From positions 1 to 59,320 of the forward strand of contig DAHVAR010000147.1 of the NCBI GenBank assembly GCA_027314515.1: DNA of 59,320 nucleotides. Direction: 5' to 3'. A model generated the notes under the pieces. That model had not been told where the DNA came from, made no database searches, and was given only the letters and a program-made list of their open reading frames with translations. Position numbers and translations under genes: made by a program. Positions within the stretch are counted from its first letter, which is position 1, and each line of letters starts with the position of its first letter. Below are positions 33,635 to 41,533 of the stretch, piece after piece. The DNA comes from Actinomycetota bacterium. Its GTDB lineage: Bacteria > Actinomycetota > Actinomycetes > Streptosporangiales > Streptosporangiaceae.

Positions 33635-33838
33635 TGTCCGTATTACACAGCTTCTTGAGCATGCCTGCCCGGGCGGGCCTATGTCAAGCTGACGGACATC
33701 TCGGGCAGGCGGTTATTCCCGTTACCCTTGATGCGGCACCGACGGGCAGGATGCGGCACCGCCCGGCCTCCGGCCATGCGCCGCCGCAATGGTATGAAGG
33801 CCACGTCAGGTGCTGTCAGAAGGGGAGGGCGCTGCAGC

Positions 33839-36376
33839 GTGGCCATACGACGAGCTGTCGGCAGGCTGACGCGGCGAGGCGACCTGGCTGACGGGCTCGG
33901 CTACACCCTGAAGCGCAAGCTGCTCGGCAAGCCGCTCATCAACGAGCAGCTAGGCGAGCAGCGGCTGACCAAGACGCTGGCGCTTGGCGTGCTGTCGCCG
34001 GACGGCATCTCCTCGTCGGCCTACGGCACCGAGGAAATCCTGATCGAGCTGATGCTCGGCGGCCTGGGCGTTAGCGCGTTCACGGTGCTGCTCCCGATCA
34101 CTGGCGTTGTCCTGTTCGTCATGGTGCTCGTGGTGCTGTCTTACCGCGAAGTCGTCATGGTTTACACCAGGGCCGGCGGCTCCTACGTTGTCGCCAGGGA
34201 CAACTTCGGCCCGCGGGTCGCCCAGATAGCAGCTCTGGCGCTGTTGGTGGACTATGTCGTCACCGTCGCGGTGCAGATCGCCGCCGGGACGGCGGCCGTG
34301 GCGTCGGCGTTCCCGAGACAGCTGAGCAGCCCGGCAACGCTGACGCTGATCTCCATCGGCGTCGTGCTGCTGATGCTCTTCGGCAACCTGCGCGGCATCC
34401 GGGAGGCCGGCAAGGCCTTCGCCGTGCCCACGTACCTGTTCTCGGCGGTGATGATCATCACGATCGCCGCCGGCCTGGTGCGGGAGTTCTTCTTCTCCCT
34501 GCCGCAGTGGCACGTGCACTGCCCGCCGGGCATCGTGCACTGCACCTACGAGCAGGCGGCCGCGCCGAACCACAGCGGCTTGATCACCTTCGGGCTGATC
34601 TTCGTGATGCTGCGGGCATTCGCCAATGGCGGGTCATCGCTCACCGGCATCGAGGCGGTATCGAATGCGGTGAGCGCGTTCAAGCCGCCCGAGGGCATCA
34701 ACGCGCGCCGGATCCTGGTGTACGAGGGCGCGATCCTCGGCACCCTGGTGGCCGGCATCTCGTGGCTGGCGCACGTGACGCACGCCCAGCCCTACACCAC
34801 CGGCGTGCCGACGGTCATCTCCCAGGAAGCCCAGCTGGTCTTCGGGACATCGGTCTTCGGGCATGTCATGTATGCCGTCGTGCAGGCCGCAACCGCGCTC
34901 ATCCTCTACACCGGCGGCAATACCAGCTTCAACGGCTTCCCGTTCCTGGCCAGCTTCGTCGCCGAGGACGCATTCCTGCCCCGGTGGCTGACCAAGCGCG
35001 GGCACCGGCTGGTGTTCTCCAGCGGCATCATCGTGCTGGCGACCGTGTCGATCACCCTGCTCGCGGTGGTCGGATCGAACGTCAACAGGCTGGTGCCGTT
35101 CTACGCGCTCGGCGTGTTCACCGCCTTCACCATGGCCGGCTTCGGCATGGCCAAGTACCACCACCGGATGCGCGAGCCGGGCTGGAAGCGCAAGCTGGTG
35201 ATTAACTTCTCCGCTGGCGTCACGTCCCTGTTCGTGGTGCTGATCTTCGCGATCGTCAAGTTCACCGAGGGCGCCTGGCTAGTCGTGGTGCTGTTCATCG
35301 TCGGCGTCCCGGCGCTGATCCGGCTGAACCGCCAGTACCGGATGGAGGCCACGGTCCTCGAGAACATCGAAAGCCGCGGCAAGCCCTCTGAGCCGCCCAC
35401 GTACTCCCGGCGCAGCGTTCTCGTCTTCATCGACGACTTCGACCTGGCCACGATCGCCGCGCTACGGTACGCGCGCAGCCTGCGGCCCACCTCGCTGCGC
35501 GCCGTGCACTTCGTCATCGACAATGTCCAGGCTGACAAGCTCCGGCAGGACTGGGTGCGGGCCAATACCGGCATCCCGCTCGATTTCGTCGACTGCCCGG
35601 ACCGCCGTCTGACCACCGCGGCAGCCACCCTGGTCAGCGCCGACGCGGCGCTGCCCGGCGTGGGCGTGACCGCGATCCTGCCGCGCCGCAGCTTCGCGCC
35701 CATCATCGGCCGCCTGCTGCACGACCGCACCGCGGACAAGATGGCCGCGGTGATCAGCCGGATTCCGCACGCCGCCGCCACGATCGTGCCCTTCGACGTG
35801 CGCAGCAGGGTAGAGAGCCTGGCCCGGCGCGGTCAGCCAGCCAGGCCCGGAGCCGATGGCGCCGGGCCCGAGCCGCAGGCCGAGAGCCAGGCCGGCCTGC
35901 CGGGGGCTGCCCCGCCAGCGGCGCCACCGCCGCGCGGCCGCCGGTCGCGAGCCGGGGCGGAGCAGCCGGTCGCCGCGGACCTCACCGGTCCGGCGGGCGA
36001 TGAGTACAGCCGCCCGGTGCCGCGGCCGGGCGTGACGCCGATCGGCTCGCTGCGGCGGCCCGGCCGGGCTGTCGCCGAAGGACGGGTACATGCGGTCGAG
36101 ATCCGCCCCGTCGAGCGCAACACCGTGCTGGCCTGCGACGTAGAAGATTCCACCGGGCAGCTGACCGCGCTGTTTTACGGCCGCTCGAACATTCCCGGCC
36201 TGCGGCCGGGCTCCAAGGTCCGGCTGCGGGGCCAGGTCGGCATCCGGGACGGCAGGCCTGTCATGATCAACCCCGCTTATGAGCTGCTCGCCCCCGGCGC
36301 GGCGAGCACGGACGACCCCGAACCCGGCGCGCAGCCCGGTACCGGCCAGGACTCGCGGGACGAACCGGGACGATGA
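33839..36376 (+). CDS. KimA-like potassium transporter fused to USP-like and OB-fold domains
   Basis: An 845-residue three-part protein. Residues about 15-500 are an APC-superfamily transporter with the KimA/YdaO start ('LKRKLLGKPLINEQLGEQRL', 'LSPDGISSSAYGTEEIL', 'ALLVDYVVTVAVQIAAGTAA'); Bacillus KimA is a high-affinity potassium-proton symporter. Residues about 523-665 resemble a universal-stress-protein-like cytoplasmic domain ('SVLVFIDDFDLATIAALRYA'). After a Pro/Gly/Ala-rich linker, residues about 742-815 form an OB-fold ('GRVHAVEIRPVERNTVLACD', 'PGSKVRLRGQVGIRDGRP'). In mycobacteria an OB-fold protein is encoded near a related permease as a separate gene. The GTG at 33839 follows AGGGGAGGG; upstream in-frame Mets are possible starts. 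Confidence 0.8.
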   Translation: MAIRRAVGRLTRRGDLADGLGYTLKRKLLGKPLINEQLGEQRLTKTLALGVLSPDGISSSAYGTEEILIELMLGGLGVSAFTVLLPITGVVLFVMVLVVLSYREVVMVYTRAGGSYVVARDNFGPRVAQIAALALLVDYVVTVAVQIAAGTAAVASAFPRQLSSPATLTLISIGVVLLMLFGNLRGIREAGKAFAVPTYLFSAVMIITIAAGLVREFFFSLPQWHVHCPPGIVHCTYEQAAAPNHSGLITFGLIFVMLRAFANGGSSLTGIEAVSNAVSAFKPPEGINARRILVYEGAILGTLVAGISWLAHVTHAQPYTTGVPTVISQEAQLVFGTSVFGHVMYAVVQAATALILYTGGNTSFNGFPFLASFVAEDAFLPRWLTKRGHRLVFSSGIIVLATVSITLLAVVGSNVNRLVPFYALGVFTAFTMAGFGMAKYHHRMREPGWKRKLVINFSAGVTSLFVVLIFAIVKFTEGAWLVVVLFIVGVPALIRLNRQYRMEATVLENIESRGKPSEPPTYSRRSVLVFIDDFDLATIAALRYARSLRPTSLRAVHFVIDNVQADKLRQDWVRANTGIPLDFVDCPDRRLTTAAATLVSADAALPGVGVTAILPRRSFAPIIGRLLHDRTADKMAAVISRIPHAAATIVPFDVRSRVESLARRGQPARPGADGAGPEPQAESQAGLPGAAPPAAPPPRGRRSRAGAEQPVAADLTGPAGDEYSRPVPRPGVTPIGSLRRPGRAVAEGRVHAVEIRPVERNTVLACDVEDSTGQLTALFYGRSNIPGLRPGSKVRLRGQVGIRDGRPVMINPAYELLAPGAASTDDPEPGAQPGTGQDSRDEPGR

Positions 36377-37479
36377 ACAGCGCCCAGCCGCCCGGCCGCG
36401 ATCAGACCCCGGATCACGGCAGGGAACCCCCGACACCGCACCCTGGCGCCGCGTCAGAGCGCGACGAGTCGATCACGCACAGCGACAGCAACCAGCGCGC
36501 GCCCGAGTGCCGCCGGCCCGTCGCCCCGCAGGCCGGCAGGCGCGACAGTGACGGCCGGCGGCACGGGCACCACACGCACGGCGGCGGCCAGACCGTGACC
36601 GGCGGCTACCGCCGCGCCCTGACCGTCGTACTGCTGATCAGCCTGGGGATCGCCGCGGCCGAGGTGATCGGCGGGGTGCTCACCGGCGCGCTGGTGCTCT
36701 TCGCCGACGCCGCGCACATGGCCGCTGACGCGGGCGGCATCGCATTGTCGCTGCTGGCGGCCTGGTTCGCGGCCCGCCCGGCTACCGACCGGCGTACCTT
36801 CGGCTACGCCAGGGCCGAGATCCTGGCCGCGATGGCCAACGCCCTGCTGCTGCTGGGCATGACCGCGCTGATCATCACCACGGCGATCCGGCGGCTGTCC
36901 GCACCGCCGGCCGTGAGCTCCGGACTGCTGATCGCGTTCGGCATCGGCGCACTGGCGGCCAACGCCTGCTCACTGCTCGTCCTGCGGCACGGGCAGGCCG
37001 AGAGCCTGAACGTACGCAGCGCGTTCCTGGAAGTAGCCGCCGATACCCTGGGCGCCGCCGCGGTGATCGTGACCGGGATCATCATCAGCGCGACCGGCTA
37101 CCTGCTAGCCGACCCGGTGGCCTCGCTCGCGGTCGGCGCGGCGATCCTGCCGCGCACCTGGCGGTTGCTCAGGGAGGCTGTCGACATCCTGCTCGAGGCC
37201 AGCCCCGAGGGCATTGACCTGGCCCAGATCCGCGAGCACCTCGCCGCCGTTCCCGGCATCCGCGAGGTGCACGAACTGCACGTCTGGACGATCACCTCCG
37301 GGCTGCCGGTTTTCTCGGCGCACGTCGTGGTCGACCCGGCCGTCATCGAGCGCGGCCAGACCGCGATCATGCTAGACAGGCTGCAAGAGTGCCTGCGCGG
37401 GCACTTCGACGTGGACCACTCGACATTCCAGCTCGAGCCGGCCGGGCATGCCGACCACGAGCAGCCCATGCACGAATAG
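36373..37479 (+). CDS. Cation diffusion facilitator (CDF) metal exporter
   Basis: A 368-residue protein. Polar N-terminus with a His cluster ('GRRHGHHTHGGG', residues 61-72), six hydrophobic helices, and a cytoplasmic ferredoxin-like C-terminal domain from about 275 ('VHELHVWTITSGLPVFSAHV'). TM2 carries the HxxxD metal site (H115/D119). TM5 reads 'LEVAAD', with Glu where zinc-selective CDFs often have His. Export of Zn, Co or Cd against protons is likely; selectivity cannot be read. The ATG overlaps the KimA-like gene stop (ATGA), suggesting co-translation of a potassium importer and a divalent metal exporter. Confidence 0.88.
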   Translation: MNSAQPPGRDQTPDHGREPPTPHPGAASERDESITHSDSNQRAPECRRPVAPQAGRRDSDGRRHGHHTHGGGQTVTGGYRRALTVVLLISLGIAAAEVIGGVLTGALVLFADAAHMAADAGGIALSLLAAWFAARPATDRRTFGYARAEILAAMANALLLLGMTALIITTAIRRLSAPPAVSSGLLIAFGIGALAANACSLLVLRHGQAESLNVRSAFLEVAADTLGAAAVIVTGIIISATGYLLADPVASLAVGAAILPRTWRLLREAVDILLEASPEGIDLAQIREHLAAVPGIREVHELHVWTITSGLPVFSAHVVVDPAVIERGQTAIMLDRLQECLRGHFDVDHSTFQLEPAGHADHEQPMHE

Positions 37480-37502
37480 GGCCGGCTGGCCCGATGCCGC
37501 CG

Positions 37503-38828
37503 CTAGGACGCCGGGTCAGCGCCGAAGTAATTCGGGTTGGCGACGGCGAGCCGGGCCGCAACCGCGTCCGCAAGGCCCGTTTCCGCAGGGAACGGGCCAA
37601 GTTCAAGTTCCCGTGCCACCACGGCCAGCACGCCCGCGGCAACCCGGGCGTGGAACGCGACCTGCCCGGTAGTGGCAGGCAGCACGCTGCCCATCAGGTA
37701 CTCACGGACTGCCTCCAGCAGTTCGCTCGCCGTCGGGCGCCCGTAGGGCGCGGGCGCCGCGGCCGCAACCCCCGACGGCCGCGGCCGGCTGGCGGCAGCG
37801 GCCGCCGCCTCCTCCGGCCGCAGCAACGCCAGCAGGTCCCACTCTTGCTCGCAGACCCGGCGGCCGATGGCGGCCAGTTCGACGGAGCGATGCGCACCGG
37901 ACAGGTGCGCCGCCGCCTGGGCCAGGCAGATCACTCCCCAGCGCAGCGTTCCCAGCACCTCCCACCAGCGCAGCTCTTCGAGGCTGAGGTCGGCACCGCC
38001 GGCGGCCGCGTAGGCAGCCAGCAGCTCTTCCCGGCTGCCCAGGCCTGCCGCCGGCTGGCCGGCCCCGAAGCGCCAGGCCTTGACGCAGAGCCAGCCCAGG
38101 TCCTCGGCCGGGTTGCCGGCGTGGGTGAGTTCCCAGTCCAGCACCGCCCGCAGCCCTTCCGGGCCGACGATGAGGTTGCCCAGCCGGAAGTCGCCGTGCA
38201 GCAGCACCGGCTCGCGGGGAGGCGGCCGGTCCCGGTCAAGCTCGGCCAGCGCCAGGTCGAACACCGCGCTCGGGCGGCCGAAGGACTCGATCTGCTCCCT
38301 GAGGCCAGCCAGCGGATCGGGCTCGGGCAGGAGAGCCGGCACCGGCAGCGCATGCAAGCGGGCCGCGAACTCGCCAAGCTCGCCGACCAGAACCCGCCGG
38401 GCCGTGGCGTATTCAGGATCGCGGAGTATCCGCCGGGCGATCGTTTCGCCGTCGACGCGTCGCATCACCATGCCCGCGGTGCCAAGACCCGGGCCGTGGG
38501 AGCAGAAGAGCATCTCGGGCACCGGCAGGCCCGCCTGGTGCGCCAGGCTGATCACCGCCGCTTCCCGGTCGAGCGCACCGGGCTCACCGGGCCTGCCGGG
38601 CGGATCCCGGCGCAGGATCAGGCCCGTGCGGCTGCCGTCCCCGGCCACCGCGTCGAACGACCAGGTTTCCTTCGAGGCGCCGCCGGACAGCCTGGTCAGC
38701 GCTTGCACGGTCACCGGGCCGAGCCAGCGTCGCAGTGGCCGCGCCAACTCGGTCGCGTCCGGGATACCGCTGCCGGGGCTTGCCCCGTTCCCGCCCGGAA
38801 GTCGGTCTTGGTCGGGGGTTTGGGGCAT
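37503..38828 (-). CDS. APH-type phosphotransferase (acyl-CoA dehydrogenase-associated)
   Basis: A 441-residue protein with an aminoglycoside-phosphotransferase-like kinase fold: 'LSGGASKETWSFD' nucleotide loop, 'HGDFRLGN' catalytic loop (Asp base) and 'LDWELTHAGNPAEDLG' metal-binding motif. Residues from about 340 form an extra helical domain (DUF6285-like, 'GRPTASELLEAVREYLMGSV'). Such kinases are often encoded with acyl-CoA dehydrogenases, and fused to one in eukaryotic ACAD10/11, where they phosphorylate hydroxyacyl-CoA intermediates. The ATG overlaps the dehydrogenase stop (TGATG), so the pair is co-translated. Confidence 0.85.
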   Translation of the reverse strand: MPQTPDQDRLPGGNGASPGSGIPDATELARPLRRWLGPVTVQALTRLSGGASKETWSFDAVAGDGSRTGLILRRDPPGRPGEPGALDREAAVISLAHQAGLPVPEMLFCSHGPGLGTAGMVMRRVDGETIARRILRDPEYATARRVLVGELGEFAARLHALPVPALLPEPDPLAGLREQIESFGRPSAVFDLALAELDRDRPPPREPVLLHGDFRLGNLIVGPEGLRAVLDWELTHAGNPAEDLGWLCVKAWRFGAGQPAAGLGSREELLAAYAAAGGADLSLEELRWWEVLGTLRWGVICLAQAAAHLSGAHRSVELAAIGRRVCEQEWDLLALLRPEEAAAAAASRPRPSGVAAAAPAPYGRPTASELLEAVREYLMGSVLPATTGQVAFHARVAAGVLAVVARELELGPFPAETGLADAVAARLAVANPNYFGADPAS

Positions 38829-40099
38829 CAGCTCTCGGTCACTCCCTTGGGTGCGCGCTGGTGCATGAAACCGAACAGGTAGCCGGCCACCCGGCGCATC
38901 TGGATCTCCTCGGCGCCTTCGGTGATCCGGTACCTGCGGTGGTGTCGGTAGATGTGCTCGAACGGCTTGTGCCGGGAGTAACCAAGCCCGCCGTGCACCT
39001 GCATCGCGCGATCAGCAGCCTCGCAGCACAGCCGGTTGGCCCAGTAGTTGCACATGGAGACCTTGTCGGAGACGGAGAACGGGCCGTCGCGATCCATCAG
39101 CCAGGCCGTCTTGTGGATCAGCGCGCGCAGCATCTCGCACTGCGTCTGCAACTCGACCAGCGGGAACTGGACGGCCTGGTTGCTGGCCAGCGACTTGCCG
39201 AACGGCTTGCGCTGCAGCGCATAGGCCACCGACTCGTTGATGCAGTACTGTGCCGCGCCCAGGCTGGAGGCTGCCTGCCTGATCCGGTTCTCGTTGAAGA
39301 AGTGCTGCACGACCTGCAAGCCGCGGCCTTCGCCGCCGAACACCGCGCTGGCCGGCACCCGGACACTGGCCAGCGTGATGTGAGCATGGTCGGTCGGCAT
39401 GTTGAATGTCCACAGGTATTCGTCAACCCTGAATCCGGGTGCCGTGACCGGGGTCAGGAATGCCGTGATGCCGTCGGCGTCGCCCGGCTTGCCGCTGGTG
39501 CGGGCAAAGATCAGGTCGTGCGATGCGACGTGCACGCCGGTGTTCCAGGTCTTCTCACCGCTGATGACCCAGTCTTCGCCGTCGCGCACCGCGGTGGTTT
39601 CCATGAATGTGGCGTCGGAGCCGTGCGCGGGCTCGGTGATGCCGAACGCGAAGCCCGCGCGACCGGCGGCCAGCTTGTCCACCCAGTCAGCTCGCTGTTC
39701 CGGGCTGCCGTAGCTGAGCATCAGCATCAGGCCGACGTTGTTGCCGACGATCATGTGCTCGTTCTGCAGGTCACAGTGCAGTCCGAGGCCCTTGGCGGCA
39801 AGGTGCTCGCGGATGACGGCCATCCCGAGGTTGGTGCCATCCCGCCCGCCGTACGCCGCCGGGAACGCGTACCGGTAATGACCGGCCGCATCAGCGCGGC
39901 GCTTGGCCTCCGCCAGCAACGCCTCCCACTCCCGGTTCGGCAGCCCGTTGCGGTCCCAGTCGGTCCGCGCGTCCTCGCGGCGGTGGTCGAAGAACCGGAT
40001 GTTGTCGTTCTCGCGCTCCAGCGGACGGATCTGCGCCTCGATGAACTCATCCAGCTCGGCCAGGTAGGCGGTCAGGTCCGCGGGAATGTCGAAGTCCAT
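38828..40099 (-). CDS. Acyl-CoA dehydrogenase family flavoprotein
   Basis: A 423-residue FAD enzyme. Features: 'FGITEPAHGSDATFMETTAV' FAD/substrate region, 'ISGEKTWNTGVH', the C-terminal 'RALIHKTAWLMDRDGPFS', and 'QVHGGLGYSRHKPFEHIYRH' with a catalytic-loop region followed by 'ITEGAEEIQMRRVAG'. It is of the long-chain/ACAD10-11-like group, consistent with the coupled phosphotransferase. Likely role: fatty-acid or hydroxy-fatty-acid beta-oxidation in the cytoplasm. It starts with ATG at 40099 and is divergent from the diiron protein gene. Confidence 0.9.
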   Translation of the reverse strand: MDFDIPADLTAYLAELDEFIEAQIRPLERENDNIRFFDHRREDARTDWDRNGLPNREWEALLAEAKRRADAAGHYRYAFPAAYGGRDGTNLGMAVIREHLAAKGLGLHCDLQNEHMIVGNNVGLMLMLSYGSPEQRADWVDKLAAGRAGFAFGITEPAHGSDATFMETTAVRDGEDWVISGEKTWNTGVHVASHDLIFARTSGKPGDADGITAFLTPVTAPGFRVDEYLWTFNMPTDHAHITLASVRVPASAVFGGEGRGLQVVQHFFNENRIRQAASSLGAAQYCINESVAYALQRKPFGKSLASNQAVQFPLVELQTQCEMLRALIHKTAWLMDRDGPFSVSDKVSMCNYWANRLCCEAADRAMQVHGGLGYSRHKPFEHIYRHHRRYRITEGAEEIQMRRVAGYLFGFMHQRAPKGVTES

Positions 40100-40196
40100 G
40101 GTCGCTGCCTACCATGGCGGGCGCGGCCGACACTAGAGCAACTCCGTACTGGCGAGTAATGTCGAGACAACGCCGCTGCTGATCGAGGGGGCCGCC

Positions 40197-41300
40197 ATGA
40201 GCACCTACGACCACTACACCACCGGCGTCGAGCCGGGTACCTGGGACATCCCGGCGGCTGGATCGGCCCGGTTCAGCTGGGAATACGACTCTGGCCGCAG
40301 TCGGCTGCTTGACCTGTACCAGCGCGGCAAGGACAAGCAGTGGGACGCCAGCAAGCGCATCGACTGGTCGATTCCGGTCAACCCGTGCAACGTCATGGAA
40401 CAGACCGATGACCTCAATCCGATCTACGGCTCCCGGCAGTGGAACGTGCTGAACCAGAAGGAGCGGGACGAACTCGATCATCACCTGTCGGCCTGGCTGT
40501 TCAGCCAGTTCCTGCACGGTGAGCAGGGCGCGCTGACGGTCGCCGCGCGGATCGTGGAATCGGTGCCGGACATGGATTCCAAGTTCTACGCGGCCACCCA
40601 GGCCATGGACGAGGCGCGGCACGTGGAGCTGTACGCGAGGTTCATGCGGGAGAAGATCGGGCTCTACTACCCGGTGAACCCGGACCTCGCTCAGTTGCTG
40701 TCCGACGCGCTGTCCGACTCCCGGTGGGACATGCCTTACCTCGGCATGCAGGTGCTGATCGAGGGACTCGCGCTGGCCGCCTTCGGCGTGCACCGGGACC
40801 TGTCGAACAACGCGCTGGTGACCCAGCTGCTCGCGTACGTGATGCAGGACGAGGCCCGGCATGTCGCGTTCGGCCGGCTGGCGCTGCGCGATTACTACAA
40901 GGAGCTGACCTCGGCGGAGCTAGCCGACCGGGAGGAGTTCGTGGTCGAGGGCTGCTACCTGATGCGCAACAGGTTCATCGCGCGCGAGGTGTGGGAGCGC
41001 ATGGGCTTCGACGTCGATGAGTGCGTCGCGTTCACCGAGCAGTCACCGGTGCAGCAGGCGTTCCGCACCCTGCTGTTCTCCCGGATCGTGCCGTGCGTGA
41101 AGGACATCGGGCTGTGGGGCCCCAAGGTGCAGCACGCCTACGCCGACCTCGGCGTCATCGATGCCGCGGACGCCGACCTGGAAGTGCTCATGCGGGCAGA
41201 CGAGGAGCTGGCGGAGAAGATCGACCGGGAGAAGTTCGCGGCCGAGCTGGCAGCCCGCAAAGGCGAGGTGGACGAGGCCATCGGCCTGGCTGCCGACTAG
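40197..41300 (+). CDS. Ferritin-like diiron protein (oxygenase/R2-like)
   Basis: A 367-residue four-helix-bundle protein with a complete set of diiron ligands: E in 'FLHGEQGA', ExxH in 'MDEARHVELY', E in 'VLIEGLALAA' and ExxH in 'MQDEARHVAFG'. The order E...ExxH...E...ExxH matches ribonucleotide-reductase R2-like and N-oxygenase/fatty-acid-oxidising diiron proteins. No R2 tyrosine signature or R1 gene is seen. Its divergence from an acyl-CoA dehydrogenase suggests lipid oxidation, as inference. ATG at 40197 with GAGGGGG upstream. Confidence 0.8.
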   Translation: MSTYDHYTTGVEPGTWDIPAAGSARFSWEYDSGRSRLLDLYQRGKDKQWDASKRIDWSIPVNPCNVMEQTDDLNPIYGSRQWNVLNQKERDELDHHLSAWLFSQFLHGEQGALTVAARIVESVPDMDSKFYAATQAMDEARHVELYARFMREKIGLYYPVNPDLAQLLSDALSDSRWDMPYLGMQVLIEGLALAAFGVHRDLSNNALVTQLLAYVMQDEARHVAFGRLALRDYYKELTSAELADREEFVVEGCYLMRNRFIAREVWERMGFDVDECVAFTEQSPVQQAFRTLLFSRIVPCVKDIGLWGPKVQHAYADLGVIDAADADLEVLMRADEELAEKIDREKFAAELAARKGEVDEAIGLAAD

Positions 41301-41349
41301 CCAGCCGCCAGCCGCCGTCCGCCGTCCGCGGCTTAGCCGCGATCGGCCC

Positions 41350-41529
41350 TCACCACAGGTCGCCGCCGGTCAGTACGTACAGGAACGGGACGAGCGGGAT
41401 CAGGCAGAAGATTGCCCAGGTCAGCTTGGCCACGGTGCCGATGTCGCTGCGGCTGAGCAAGTCGATCCAGGCCAGCACGACTGCGACCGGGTGCAGGAAG
41501 CAGACCAGCAGCTCGAGAATCTTCTTCAT
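41350..41529 (-). CDS. 59-residue membrane protein (PLDc_N-like)
   Basis: A short ORF starting MKKILELLVCFLHPVAVVLA at 41529 and ending LYVLTGGDLW. It has two hydrophobic helices (about residues 3-21 and 36-54) separated by a polar loop. The second helix with 'FCLIPLVPFLYVL' resembles the PLDc_N segment found at the start of cardiolipin synthases and as free small proteins. It lies four bases beyond the next gene's stop, downstream in the same orientation. Function unknown. Confidence 0.6.
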   Translation of the reverse strand: MKKILELLVCFLHPVAVVLAWIDLLSRSDIGTVAKLTWAIFCLIPLVPFLYVLTGGDLW

Positions 41530-41533
41530 CGCC

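Noticed and set aside
33640-33838. A c-di-AMP (ydaO) riboswitch before the KimA-like gene
   Set aside because: KimA genes are often preceded by this element, but its conserved blocks could not be recognised here.
37389-38882. A 497-codon frame opposite the phosphotransferase
   Set aside because: Composition is typical of antisense high-GC reading, and the minus strand has the kinase motifs.
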